A DNA stretch of 64,000 bases from Euptelea pleiosperma (lineage: Eukaryota; Streptophyta; Magnoliopsida; Ranunculales; Eupteleaceae). Positions 48,030-59,927 of the stretch are shown here, piece after piece (position 1 is the stretch's first letter; every line of letters starts with the position of its first letter). Location: the NCBI GenBank assembly GCA_035048495.1, contig CM068553.1, positions 24,739,190 through 24,803,189 of the forward strand. Direction: 5' to 3'. A program made the position numbers and the translations under genes. The notes under the pieces are model-generated. The model was not told where the DNA came from, searched no databases, and was given only the letters and a program-made list of their open reading frames with translations.

Positions 48030-48950
48030 ATTGACCAATTAACACATTTTGACCCCAGTTGACTAGTGTTGATCTGAGTTAATCAAACATAATCTCAATC
48101 GACTAATTTATCAAACATAATCTCAATCGACTAATTTGAACCCAGATTGAATAAACTTGACTAAAATGGAGTAGGTTTGACCAGAATAGGAAAATTGACT
48201 TATTAAGACTTTGGTTGACCAATTGATAAATTTTGACTTTAGTTGACCGGTATCGGTCCGAGTTGATCAAAATTAGCCCAGGTGAACCAATTTAGGCCCC
48301 GAATGAAAGACTTGACTTGAATGAGTTTGATTGGACTAGAGTAATAGAAGGTTGACCAAATTAAGATAGGTTTCTACATTTGGCTTAACTTGTCACATTG
48401 ACTAGGGTAAACTATACTTGACTTCTTTTGAATAATTTTGATAAAATACGAGTAATAGTATATAAGTTTAAGTAACTACCTAACATCGTATAACTGTTTT
48501 AGCCAGTTTGCTTGGATGTTAGATCAATTAGTTTTACTAGTTCGATTAGATTAGTTGACCAGTTGGACTTTGGATGACTATAATGGCTAGTCTGATCTAT
48601 CTAATAGGTTAACAAAAGTTCTTATTTGACTAGGTTGGACTAGGGTAATTAGTTAACCAATTTTGCTAGGTTTGACTATATTAGTTAACTAGTTTAACTT
48701 GGGTTGACTATAACAACTAGTCTAATCAGTTTACTAAGATGACAAAGTTCTTAGTTGACTAATTTGATTAGGTTGGACCAGACTGATTAGTAACCAATTT
48801 AATTAAGGTTGACTATGTTGATTAGTTGACTGATCGGATTAGGATGAAACTAAATGGATTAATTAACCATCGGACTAGCTGAATAGACTTGACCGCTATT
48901 GACTAGTTGCTTAGACTTGATTAGTGTTAGTCTTTATGTTAATTAGTTGA
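48030..48950 (+). repeat. TTGAC-rich degenerate repeat tract in the solo LTR
   Basis: TTGACTAG, TTGACCAA and TTGATTAG-type words recur every 15-40 bp over about 900 bp. One 32-bp stretch, AATCTCAATCGACTAATTT with neighbours, is directly doubled near 48090-48137. The tract resembles the one inside each array internal region (for example 11590-11900). Confidence 0.7.
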
Positions 48951-49640
48951 CCGCAATAAATCCTATTTGCCCTAAATTTGTGTCTTTAAAATTGAGTAGG
49001 ATTAAATAAGTTCTATTTAAGTTGATCATAGGGTTCCATTTTAATTATCAAGTTTTGTTCATTTTAATAATTTTATAGTAAACTTGGGGTTTAATTTACT
49101 AATTCAATTGAATTTCTTCTTCTCTTTGTACTTTATCATCAATCACTAAGAAAGGGAGCTACACAAGGAGAAGAACATAGACTGAGATTTGAAGTAACAG
49201 AGCTATGTTAAGAGATCCTCGAAACATTGAGGCTGTGATTGAAATAGCGAAAGAATAAGCCAAACTTGTATCCAGTGCAAGACCTTTTGGATTAGCGTTG
49301 CAAGGTGGGTGGCTTCTTATCCTCTTAATAATCGTCTCATATTTATTTTAAAATCTTGCAAATTTATGCATATTCTTATATGACTGGATTTATGAATTTA
49401 TTAATTAAGTTAGAAAACCTAACTATTTTCTAGAACTTAGAATTTCTCACTGTCGGGTTTTTGAAATGGGAATTTTCGAAAATCAAAAGTATTTTAAGAA
49501 ATTTTTATCGAAACAACTCTCTTTATTTCATTTAATGAATGAAAAGAGTGATTGTACGTGGTTTGATATAGATTATGAGTGAATATGGGATGGAGTTCCC
49601 AGTTGATTGAAGTATGTGGTGCGTGAAGTCCCCAATTTAG

Positions 49641-49770
49641 CGGGTGATGGTGATAGACCGCCCGAGACTTAGAACTTAGTTAACGGGTGATTGTGATAGA
49701 CCATCTGGGACTTAGAACTTGATTATAGATAGATCGGGTGATGGTGATAGACCACCCAATATGTTTTCGA
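49641..49770 (+). repeat. Short tandem repeat, about 45-50 bp, three copies
   Basis: CGGGTGATGGTGATAGACC recurs at 49641, 49684 (one change) and 49734. Copies one and two are followed by GGGACTTAGAACTT-like sequence. Confidence 0.75.
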
Positions 49771-51107
49771 TGATGAGTATCACATGAGCTTCAACGCGTA
49801 ATAATCCGTATGAAGGAAGTTGGTCCCAAGACGACGGAACATATAAGATGTGACAGGGAATTCAGCACACATATTTGTATGCAAATGTTTTTTCGAAAAA
49901 GAAAGAATGTTATTTTGATTAAAAATCTTTAATTATTATTTATATTATATAATATATCACTAGGTGATCGAAAAAAGATCAGTTGAACTACTGTATGAGT
50001 GATTCGATGCTATTTTTCGGAAACAACGGATTTCTCTAAGATACGAATAATGATCCTATTCTCTTAGGTAGAATGGGCCTATCTTTTAGAATACTCTCAT
50101 TATTCATGTCCAGAAAGTTCTAGTTCTCTTTTCTAGATTATCATCTTTGTAGTGGTACGTCTTCGAAGTCTAGATCTGATAGAGGTTTACATTGTATGCC
50201 TCGATGAGGCGATAGACGTGAGGGGTATGGTTCGTCGGTCCCTGGATAGTTTAAAGATCGTTGAAATATCTGCAGACGTTGAACGATTGACTATCGTTGT
50301 TCTTTTGACCTATGTATTCAGTATCGTGGTCAAAGGCCCTCTCCTGAGCCTAAATTCACTGGCTTGTAGTGCGCTCCTCACACACAGCGACAAATATCCG
50401 TCCGACCGCAAATCAGGATACTAACAGTGGGGTTCCACAATAGTTAAGTATTGGGACAAAAGAAATGATTGCTAGACTAGGACTGATACTAGTCGTGACC
50501 TCTTCACTCTAAGATGAATAGACTACCCGTCTTGTATTGTTATTAGTTGGTGATAGGTGAGATATAGATGCTATTGATATAATGTTTAAATGCTATTTGA
50601 TTTCTAATTTTATTAGTACCTTTTAAATTCTGTCATTTATTGCTAAATAAAATTGTTTAGTTGAATTGTCGTTCTTGCACTTTTGTTTCTTTCAAAATGA
50701 AATATATTTTGTATTTATGATGTTAAGGATACTTGGTTACCTGCGAGCTTTTTCAAAAAAACTCACACCCCCCAGTCCTCTTGTAGAGAAGAACCTATGG
50801 ACTTATTCAGGCTTGTTTTGAAGTGAAGTCTAGTTACAGTGAAGCAGATTTTAGGTTATGAACTCATGATTGAGTATGTATTTATATTTAGATTCTTGTT
50901 TCGAAGTATATATCATTAACTTCACACTTTATCTCTATTGTATAATGTCGAGTAGGTCTGCACTTCTGTATTTAATAAAAAAAAATTCCCTGAAATTTAT
51001 AACTTGGGTTAGATGTGAAAGTGAGTATACTTTGTGTGCCTTGGAATCAGGACACGTGGCTAACACATTGAGATTCGTGTAGTCTGAATTCGGGGCGTTA
51101 CAGAATA

Positions 51108-51543
51108 TTTGCTAGATCTTGTTCTAGGGTTTTTTTGAAACCCTAGATTGAGTGATAATGCAAAAATACCAAAAATAGTTTGATGCTTATTTTATGCTAT
51201 TTTTAGTTAGATTTTAGGAATTTTTTATTTTAGAAAGTTTCTAAAAAAAATGGATTTAAAAATTAGGGTTTCCGTTTTAGGAAATTCTAAATTTGGAGAA
51301 ATTCTATTCTTAGAAATTCTCTTATTGTTGAGAAGTCCTAGAATAGAAATATTTAATTCTCAAAAGTTCCTTAATTTGAAAATTTTCAAATTCAATCGGG
51401 AGTGCAATCTCTCACAACTTGAAAGGTTTCGAAACCCTAATTTAGAAACAGACTAAGCACTTGCCAAATATTCATTACGTGTTGTGTGCAACCCTAAACA
51501 GGCAAGTCTCTTCCAAGTAATTCCCCATCCCTAGACCATTGAT
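51108..51543 (+). other. Athila A leader region
   Basis: This is non-coding element A sequence between the solo LTR and the Pack-type transposon. It contains a short perfect hairpin, CTAGGGTTT...AAACCCTAG (51124-51146), and AT-rich DNA with many GAAATTCT words. Confidence 0.5.
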
Positions 51544-52339
51544 CTAGGCCCTGTTTGGGAATGCTTCTACAGAAGCACTGCAGAAAAGCGCTTCTACAGA
51601 AGTCCTGGAAGCAGTTGTTGAGAAGCGCTTTTCCCTAGAATAGCATTTGGCAAATCATACTGGAGAACTGATGTTCTGAGTATAGAAGCTAGTATTGTTG
51701 TTTGGCAAAACCAACTATAAGTTTCTGAATTTTGTCAAAATGTCAAGAATACCCTTAAGACCCATTTGGGATTTGACCCAGTTGTAAAAGAAAAAAACTA
51801 ATTCAGAATCCAAAAGACAGTTCCAGACCTGATTGACAATATAAATATTAAACTCCACAATCGGATGCCATGCACTTACTTGCCACAATTTTGGGATTAC
51901 AAGTAATTGGTTGGAGGCGTGCAAGTTGTTGCCAAGCACTTACAAACTCTTTAAGAAAATGGATGCAAGCATTTGCAGCCGAAAAATTGTGGTAACTACA
52001 ATGCAACTCACAGCATTTGCACCGGATTGCAAAATACCATCCTAGTGTAGCGAACCAAGCTACATTGCACACACGTCTTATCTATGGATTGATCGGTTTA
52101 GCAAGCGGGCCTATACAAATTTCGTTTTGATCAAATGGTTTATTAGTATTGAGAGACACGTGGAACATATCGAGGGGACATCACTCATCTTTTGTGAATT
52201 TTGGCTATTCTCCAACCAAGAGGTGGCACTCCAACTCCATTGATATATAAGTGAGCCACCAACACAGGGAAAAGACAATGCCCAGAAAACTTTGTTGGTT
52301 CTTGTGGCCAACCATTATACATAACCCGGGTTGGGATGT

Positions 52340-52710
52340 AACATGCTTAGCCTAATCCAAAAGTGTACGCTAGCACCTTTTTTGTTACTCGCCGTTGCCA
52401 TCTGGGATCCACTGACTGTAGGGATGTTTAGCCCACTCTTGGTAGACATTTATTAAAAAAAAAATGAGGTTGTTTGATAATTTTTAGCTGTTGGTTTTAG
52501 TAGTCAAAAAGATGGTTGAATACAAGGCTAAAATCACATCTTAAAAAGTACTAAAATCTAATGGCTAGAGATTACCAATCATGGTGATATTTGGTATGTA
52601 TATCCACAAAGGGTGGGCTAAACATCCATGCGGTCAGTGGACCCAGATGGCAACGCTAAGTAACAGAAATGGAGCTAGCTTATGCTTTTTTGGATTAAGG
52701 GAGTAAAACT
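52340..52710. mobile_element. Fold-back MITE with about 100-bp inverted arms
   Basis: The left arm (CTAATCCAAAA..., GTTGCCATCTGGGATCCACTGAC, GATGTTTAGCCCAC) is mirrored in the right arm (GTGGGCTAAACATCC, GTCAGTGGACCCAGATGGCAA, TTTTTTGGATTAAG). The limits are approximate. It is nested inside the Pack-type element. Confidence 0.75.
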
Positions 52711-52737
52711 TGGGTCATAACAACCCACAATACGAGC

Positions 52738-53041
52738 CACATGGCACACTATTAGAGGGTGCTGACCATATGGATGTTTGGCCAGTCGGTGAACCTGCTA
52801 ACCAAAAATCAACCTGATTAGTGATTTACAACCTTTGGATCTTTGCACCCAAATAATGCTCAAATTCCTTCGGTTAAAATCAACCCGTGAAAATAACTTC
52901 AATCCAATGCTTAGAAATCACTAATCAGGCTGATTTTTGGTTTGCAGGTCCACGAGGGACTGGCCAGATATCCATACGGTCAGCACCCTCTAATAGTTTG
53001 CCACATGTCGGTCAGCGCCCTCTAATAGTATGCCATGTGTG
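52738..53041. mobile_element. Fold-back MITE with a duplicated right end
   Basis: The left arm CTATTAGAGGGTGCTGACC... through CAACCTGATTAGTGATTT is mirrored by AAATCACTAATCAGGCTGATTTTTGG...CAGCACCCTCTAATAG ending at 52995. A second right end (GTCAGCGCCCTCTAATAG plus a mirror of CACATGGCA) follows at about 53012-53041. CACATGGCA at 52738 pairs with the outer copy. Confidence 0.75.
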
Positions 53042-53505
53042 AAGCATCTGTTAGTATAGAAGCCGTCAAACAGCTTAAGATTGGACCTTAGAGATAGAAT
53101 CAAGTGTGAAATAGTGTTGAGGAACAGAGGTGACTGTGAGCTCACGAACTAAGCCATCAATTCTCGCCCTATGGATTGGAGAAACGAGAGATCAGCAACA
53201 TGGAATTCAGAAATCAGAAGTAGATTAAAAGGGGCAGAAGAGGATCCCTACGCAATGTACGCATCGCCAAAACCTTTGAGCGATCCAGCAAAATGCGGTT
53301 GATCAAATGGAAGAAAATGGTATGGGATGCAGAAGCTTCTAATTCTTGGATGAACTATTGTGCTAATAAGTGTGATTGTTTCTTCTTGTGCTGGGGGATT
53401 TCCATTCTTCTCGCCGATGTTAGCAGGTGCAGAAAAGAAACCTAAAGCCCTATTTTTTTTATTACTCTTTGCATCTGTTCTTCAATCTCAAACAAACAAT
53501 CAAAG

Positions 53506-53989
53506 ATGCCATTTGCGAAGGATGAGCTCTTCCCATCTACGCCAGGAAAGGTCAAGATCGAGAGGACCGCACCATCAATCGTCAATCCGTCGATGTTTCA
53601 CCTCTACCAGCAATTTGTTCCATGTGCTCTCTTCTTAATCACTTTAATCGATTCGTAGCTCAGTTTCTAGAGCTTCGTTGACACCACCGGAAGCCGATAC
53701 TTCATTGCTTCTTGGGGTGGGATTCAACATCCTCTCATATCCGTTGTTCCGGTGGTATGTCCATGTTGGTCACTGTTAGATTGCGCTCAAGAAACACGGT
53801 AATGGTGTGTGAGTCTCGATAATTTCAACAACTACTACGACCCACTCTTAAAAAAGCTCGAGAAGCCTTCTTGACAAGCCATGGTGTGTTCGTCGTCGAC
53901 AAAGATGTCAACAATGCTCAACTCTTACCAAAGCTCTTCAACATTGTCGCCTTTACCCATATTATGAATCTCGCAACCCAAGCCGGGGT
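53506..53989 (+). pseudogene. Captured UDP-glucuronate 4-epimerase (GAE) fragment
   Basis: Intact GAE converts UDP-glucuronate to UDP-galacturonate for pectin in the Golgi. Here an ATG at 53506 opens PSTPGKVKIER (the N-terminal tail), then IRRCFTSTSNLF (pre-membrane region), TGSRYFIASWGGIQ in another frame, and SLDNFNNYYDPLLKKAREAF...HGVFVVDKDVN...LFNIVAFTHIMNLATQAGV near 53815-53988, the NAD-binding half of the epimerase. The glycine-rich TGAAGFVG loop is lost between these blocks, frames shift several times, and the sequence stops before the catalytic YxxxK. Plant GAE genes are usually intronless, so capture of genomic DNA or of cDNA cannot be told apart. Confidence 0.8.
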
Positions 53990-54394
53990 AATTATTTTAC
54001 AAAGGCAACAAAAGCTCCAGCCTGTGGTGTGGAGCAGTAGGAAGACATAGATCTGGAAATGAGTTGTAATGGGAAGAGAGAGAGAAATGAGATGGAGGTA
54101 AAAAGTTCTGAAAGAAAAGATTCAGTCGAAGAGTCAAATAACAGACTTTGTAACAAGAAGGAAGAGGACAAAAAGGTCAAAATGCAAGAGCGGTTTCCAC
54201 AGTAATATGCTTCCCGCAAAAGCGTCAAATCGCTTTTTTAAGAAACACACTACTGGGTGTTTCTTAAAAAAGTGCTTCTAGCTTCTTTCAGAAGTTGGAA
54301 GCCAAAGTGCTTTTGAAAACCAAACACGGATTTATGCAAACGAAGTGCTTCTTAGCGCAAGAAGCTGGAGAAGTGCTTCCCAAACACTATCCTA

Positions 54395-55491
54395 ATCATT
54401 GCGTGTAGGAACACGGTTCGTGTGTGGGTAGGGAGCAAAAGCTCAAAGAAGTGGACTCGGGCCCAAGCCCATTTGGATACTCCTCCCTATTCCACGGAGG
54501 CGACCCCGAGGCGTGGCCCACAGGAGGTAAGTTCCTTCCCTCGCCTTGAGTGTGATACTAAGCAATTGGGTGATTATAGTGCCGCATGTCTATTTGCTTT
54601 TAGCATCAACTTATTCGCACTGCGTGGATGTGGCCGCTAATTAATGAACCATAATTGAGCAGACCCAGCTCCTTTTAAAACTGGTGGGATTTCATCACCC
54701 ACCTCATCACTCCAGCTGAGCTTGATCCCAAAGATCCACTCTAATAAAAAGAACCAAGAGCTAGAGCCAAACTAAATCAGTGTTCTAGGACACCCCTCCA
54801 CGTAGTCTTTCCATGCATCCCAGGTTGAATAAGTCCACGAGCACGGGTCCCTGTTATCTAACACACCCATAGGTCCCTACTACCCAAGTATACCGAGCTC
54901 GCTAGTGGCTTCCCTAGTTCTTTGTTAGACTGCTATTTGTTGGGTTAGGAACACAAACCAACTCTAGCTTATACTAAGGGAACACTCATCTCCATTTCTT
55001 GACAAATTCGGTAAGTCTGGGGCGTATTTAAGTCAGCCATTATGCCACACGTCTGTCTAGGCTTCGGATTATCTTGCGATCAATTTGAGTTAGTATTGAA
55101 GCATTTGCTTTGAAGAGTGTGTCCCAGTGAGAACCTAAGAGCGACAAAGTTAGTCCGGTGGCTAACAAGATAAACCAGTAGTCCACCCACTGTCATAATC
55201 TACCATACCCCGCAAACTAAAAAGAGAAATCCTCAAACTTATCCTGATTTATTTTAGACATAGGATTATCTTACTTGCTCTATGTGCATCATTTAGGATC
55301 ACCACTCTAGTATCTCCTTGTGGCAACTTCTTGCCAAGTCTAGGGCTTGCTTTTCAAGCGTATGCCCGTTTGGACCTGTCAGAACAAACGATTGATTCGA
55401 TATGAGAATCTCTTGCCTACAGTGGATTCTTCACTGACTTCTTCCCCATCTCTTTCCCCCCGCCTCTCCCAGTACAACTACATTTGTAGTA
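54395..55491 (+). other. Athila A leader between the Pack-type insertion and gag
   Basis: This is non-coding by eye. It contains ACAGGAG|GTAAGT at 54529, a possible splice donor, and pyrimidine-rich sequence just before gag. A 72-codon ORF at 54422 has no recognisable features. Long leaders are usual in Athila elements. Confidence 0.5.
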
Positions 55492-56139
55492 ATGGCAGAC
55501 GAACGACCTCTTATTGAGACGTTTGCTCCAATCTCTGCTAATCCGCCCACCTGCATTATTCTTCCACCTACTACGGCGGTGCAGCTTGAGATCAGGCCGC
55601 AAACGATCCAAACGTTGCCAACCTTTCGCGATCTCCCAAGAGAAAATCCTTATTCCCATATTAGGAAATTCCAACATGGACGATGACAATGTGCCTCTGC
55701 GAGTGTTTCCATTATCGCTGAAAGATCGAGCCTCAGATTGGCTCTACTCCTTGCCCGCTGACTCCATCAGTAGTTGGCAAGAGTTAGTGGGCAAATTCAT
55801 GTACAAATTCTACCCCATGACTCGGACCAACCAGATGAAGCAACTCATCCAGGACTTCCAACTGAATTCCGATGAGAAATTCTTTGAAGCGTGGGATAGA
55901 TTCCAAGACTATCTGACAAAATGTCCCCACCACAACATCGAAAAAGGCAATATTGTCCATATCTTTTACAAATGACTTACTAATGAGTCCCGTACTATGA
56001 TAGAATCAATGTGCTAGGGCAAATTCATGCACAGGACTCCGACTAAAGCATACACATTCTTAGGAGAGTTAGGGAAAAACTCTCAACATTGGACAACTGA
56101 CTCCGAGTTCAGTCGAACTACTCTGGTCCAAAGGACCAC
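55492..56139 (+). pseudogene. Athila A gag, N-terminal half, broken
   Basis: Gag forms the virus-like particle. ATG 55492 opens MADERPLIETFAPI, the usual start of Athila gag. Then come LPTFRDLPRENPYSHIRKFQ and a frame change near 55680. The second frame gives LRVFPLSLKDRASDWLYSLP, SWQELVGKFMYKFYP, TNQMKQLIQDF and FEAWDRFQDYL, the retrotrans_gag core. About 30 codons usually found between the two blocks are missing. Stops at 55973 and near 56015 follow, with recognisable gag sequence up to the solo LTR insertion. Confidence 0.85.
56135..56139 (+). repeat. Target site duplication ACCAC, left copy, of solo LTR B
   Basis: It matches 59928-59932. It lies within gag and marks the insertion of LTR B. 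Confidence 0.85.
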
Positions 56140-59035
56140 TGATATTCGCTTAAAAATATTTATTTTAAGCCATTATCCTTAAGTGTTATCGCACTCTCCT
56201 ACGTAAAACTCCCCTATTTATCTACTTTTCTACGTAAGAGTCTCTTTCATTGCGTAGAATACACTTTTCTAGACGAAATGGTATATTTGCATGCTTTAAA
56301 CACATTTCTGAAAGTCGAAATATGAAGCCGTTTTGATTAAGTCTCATTACACACTTTTCGTTATTGCAGGAAATTCAATTGGGCTATTCTCAAGACTTGC
56401 GGGCCCACGATCAACCATAGAAGCCACTATCAAAGCTTAAAGAGCTAACAGGCTATAACTAAAAGATACAGGCCAAATACGGGTCAAGTTAGAGGATCAT
56501 AGAACTAGATAAAGAACCAAGAGAGAGGCAAAGATGAAGACCAAGAGACAAACCAAAGTGATTCAAAGCCGCACCAACTGACATAAAATGAGGGCTTACA
56601 TAATTGGTGAAGCTGACTGAAGTCTACGTTGAAGATCAGGGTTCATGACCCTCCGCCAGCTCTTTTGGCTTTATTTTGTATCATTTTCTCTCTCCTCTAG
56701 CTCTATTCCATCTCCCATAGCTTTTCCACCGTTAGATCCTTGATCGGACCATTAGATCATCCATTAGACCGTTGGATCTTTCTAGATCTGACGGTTCACC
56801 AATCTCTGGCCCGATCCAGCCATCAACCCTCAATCTTCACTCATCCAATCATAGCCCACGGCCTAATTCAACGGAGTGCCCCACGGGCTAATGTAATGAA
56901 ATGGGCCATGATTTCTATCCTCCGTTGCTCTAGTGGCCCACGTGCTCAATGCCATGGTCTCACCATCTTAATCAAGGCCGATGTAATCCATTTCCTTGGG
57001 CCGACCTTTTCCAAACACCTCTCGAGTGCTATCATGCATAACATGTAAAACCACGGCCTTCACATAGGAAAACCCATGGCTAAGGCTTCAAAAGCCCAAG
57101 CCCAGGCCCAGTCCCTATAGGAGAATTGGTCTCCTTTGACTGATTCCTTCCCCTATATCTAACTGCACTAATCTACGTGCTTAACACACACGTTCTCTCA
57201 TCTAACGAATCTAACTCTTTCCCATTAAGAACCGAACCCTCTCTTTCCCTCACATCTGGTCTCTCTCTCTCTCATTCTCTCAATCGTCTCTCTCATGTTG
57301 GGAGCCACCACCTTGCTACCATGGAAGGGGCTGGCAAATCCTCCTATCAGCAAGCTTCTTTATCCTCACAAGCACCACTAGTACCGCCCTGACCTTCCAT
57401 CTTTCTGCACCCTACAACTTCTCTTACCACCACCATTGCTGGCCATCATCTTCTCCAAGCACTGTCGGAGTTGCAGGTCAGCAACTCCGGCCAAACCTTT
57501 ATCTCCACACGGCCTTGAGCACCTGCTACACTGTTCTTCCTTCTCCTCCTTTCCCGATCTCCTCTTACTGGACCTGTAAGTGTGCCATTCCCTCCTTCTT
57601 CTTCTCCCTCTCCAAAAATCACTATCGTGGGTTCCATCTCCTCCAACATGCAGCACCATGTAAAACGATGCTCCTCACGGACCTTACCATGTAGCTCCAC
57701 TTCTCCGATCACCTGCTGCTGCTAGTATTCCTTCAAACGGTTTGAGAAACCGTCTACCTCCTTCTCCAGCCATGTTGGTGTTTCAGCAACCTCTTCACCT
57801 CTCCGCCTTCTCTTCCACCTGCAAGTGGACTGCAACTCCGGTCAGCTTCCAAGAGCTCTCTCCATCAACGGTTTGCAACCTGCAACCGTGTTCCACCATG
57901 GCCAGACTGTAAGACCACCACACAGTCCTGTTTCTCCAACTTTCTCCATCTCTGGGTCGGAATACAACCTTGCAGCCTCCCTTCTCACTTGACTGCACGT
58001 GCTGGTTCTCCAACAACGCCTCCTCCTCCTTGGAGATGCACCACCAGCAACCAACTCTTCAGTCTGCAAATCACGTAGGCATTTTCACCGTTGATGTTCT
58101 TCTCCGGGCAGCACATTGCTCTCCATCACCGGTAAGTGCAGTAGCTCACCACCAGGTTGCAGCCCGAACTAGAAAAACGTGCTCATTCCTTGCACATTGA
58201 GACTCAACCCAACCCTGCAACATCACCGTCCACTCCATCAGGTCCGCACCAGCCCTTCTCCATGTTTTGCAGCCGGCAACCCTCTCCATCTTCTCCAAGA
58301 TCCACCACGGTGCTGCTCTAACTCCTTCATGCAACACATGCTCCACAATGCTACCCAGTGCGCCTCTCTCATTGTTGGTTCTACACCACCTGCACATCAA
58401 CGGGTTGGTTCCCCTTGGAGACACCAGCACCGTGTCTTTTTTCATCTACAGCCACCTGCTGGCCGGACTGCCACCTTTCTCCTCAACCACGCTGGTTTCC
58501 TCATCTTCTAGCAAACAGAGATGCTCTCCGCGGTTCCCCTCACGTCTTCTCCCAACCATCAAGCCTCCCATGTCGCAGGTCAGATCTGCAACTCACCTCA
58601 CACCAGGAGCACTTGCTCCTCCCATCTTCTTCTCCCTCCATCACTTTGCCTTCACCAACCATCCTTCACCACTTACCGATGGACCAGTCATTGAGCTCCT
58701 CTCCTTTAGTGCTCACTGCCTCACATGCTGGCCTCCTTCATCTCCATGGGTTGATTTTCCATGTTCTCTATGGCTTTGATCTCCTTGCTGCCTGTGTGTG
58801 GGAGCACCAGCCAGCACACCTCTCATTCTCCACATGTGTGTACCACCAGTTGAACTAGCATGCACCTTCTTCTTAGCATGCCATCTTTATGGCCCACCAT
58901 TCACTGCAGCCACCATACGTTGCTGCACTATGCCACTGATCTCCTTGGGTCAAATCAATGGGCTGAATTGCACCACCCGAGCATCTTCTTGGCCGACTCT
59001 CCAACGGCCAATCTTCTCCGATAAGTCTCCGAATG

Positions 59036-59852
59036 GTAAGTCATGGTGAGTTCCTCTCTCTAGATCTACTTTCACTCTCTTTAGATCTCTTGTTTCTCTA
59101 GATTCTCTCTCTAGAATCCCTTCTCACTTTCTCTCTCTAGGATTTCTCCTCTCTCTAGAAATTCTAGTTTCTCTCTCTACCTTCCACTTTCTCTCTCTAG
59201 AACTATCTTTGTCTCTCTAGAGTTAGATTTTTCTCTCTACGTACTTTCTCAAGCCGATCGCCTATTCACTTGGCCGACTCCTTTCGGCGAGTGAAAAGGT
59301 GAGCTTCTTAGGGCACATTATTGTACATTATTTGCCAATTCACATCTACCTTGTCGGCCGGTAAGATCCGATGTGAATTCTCATGATTGAGCAGCATTCC
59401 ATGAAATTTGGACGATCCTCTTCTTGATCGGTAGCGCCTTAGCTCCAAAGGTCATGTGATGCTTTTCTGTTAAAACCCTTCTCTTGATTGAAGCATTCAT
59501 CGAAGTCTTGGACGATCCTCTTCTTGATCGGTAGCGCCTTTAGCTCCGAGATCTCAATGGACGTTTCTTTTCCTTACCCCTTCATCTCTCAACCCTTTAC
59601 ATGCTTTCTTTATTTCTATTATTTTGATTTATGTACGCACTCTTCGATGATTAACGAAGTTTGATTTTGATATTTTGTTGTTCTGAATCTCAAATAAATG
59701 TTGTTTTTAAATCGACTCGCCATTCTCATCTCTTCCACCATTCTCATTTTTCTCTGTATATTATTTGTTAGTTTTAATTCCTTTTGCTCTAACTCACACC
59801 GAGTACGGATCGACATCCAACACATACTGCTATACAAGTTTACATTTTGCAG
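59036..59852 (+). other. Putative leader intron in LTR B
   Basis: Donor AATG|GTAAGT at 59036 is followed by a pyrimidine-rich stretch, a CTAAC branch-like word near 59791 and an acceptor TACATTTTGCAG ending at 59852. The Athila A LTR has the same order: donor 45180, CTAAT near 45536, acceptor ending 45599. The spacing differs but the signals are kept. Splicing is inference. Confidence 0.4.
59410..59560 (+). repeat. 100-bp-spaced direct duplication in LTR B
   Basis: GGACGATCCTCTTCTTGATC followed by GGTAGCGCCTT and AGCTCC occurs at 59410 and again at 59510. Confidence 0.8.
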
Positions 59853-59927
59853 TCTTAGAATTGGATTCTATAAATATTATTGAAGTTAGGGTTTCCAAAT
59901 TGACGACATGGAAAAATCTTACTTTCA

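Larger units (their letters stand above)
45884..51102 (+). mobile_element. Solo LTR, 5,219 bp, Tekay/Del-like, GAATA target duplication
   Basis: It begins TGTAACAGCCC and ends TTCGGGGCGTTACA. The same 5 bp, GAATA, flank both sides (45879-45883 and 51103-51107). No primer site follows, so this is a solo LTR left by recombination. The ends resemble those of the array LTRs (TGTAATACCCC...TTCGGGGCGTGACA), pointing to a related family. It has no coding content. Confidence 0.85.
51547..54391. mobile_element. Gene-carrying non-autonomous DNA transposon, 2.85 kb
   Basis: The left end GGCCCTGTTTGGGAATGCTTCT and the reverse-complemented right end GATAGTGTTTGGGAAGCACTTCT form imperfect inverted repeats with CTTCT-rich subterminal zones. 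CTA flanks both sides (51544-51546 and 54392-54394), which would fit a Harbinger-type 3-bp duplication; hAT is an alternative. It carries no transposase. It contains two fold-back MITEs and a fragment of a UDP-glucuronate 4-epimerase gene, so it is a Pack-type element. Confidence 0.7.
56140..59927 (+). mobile_element. Solo LTR B, 3,788 bp, same family as Athila A
   Basis: It begins TGATATTCGC and ends CTTACTTTCA, flanked by ACCAC on both sides, with no primer site after it. It aligns with the pieces of the Athila A LTR at both ends. A long C-rich leader (about 57,200-59,040) yields many overlapping ORFs on both strands, up to 170 codons, of low-complexity Pro/Ser/His/Leu composition; I do not treat these as genes. 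TCTCTCTAGA repeats fill 59050-59240. Confidence 0.85.

Noticed and set aside
51715..52311. Minus-strand ORFs of 66-74 codons in the Pack-type element
   Set aside because: They overlap in different frames and resemble no known protein. One ends at the edge of the fold-back MITE. I could not support a gene.
58267..58858. ORFs of 170 and 166 codons in solo LTR B
   Set aside because: Two frames overlap across the same C-rich leader, and the products are Pro/Ser/His/Leu low complexity with ORFs on the opposite strand too. This is composition, not coding.
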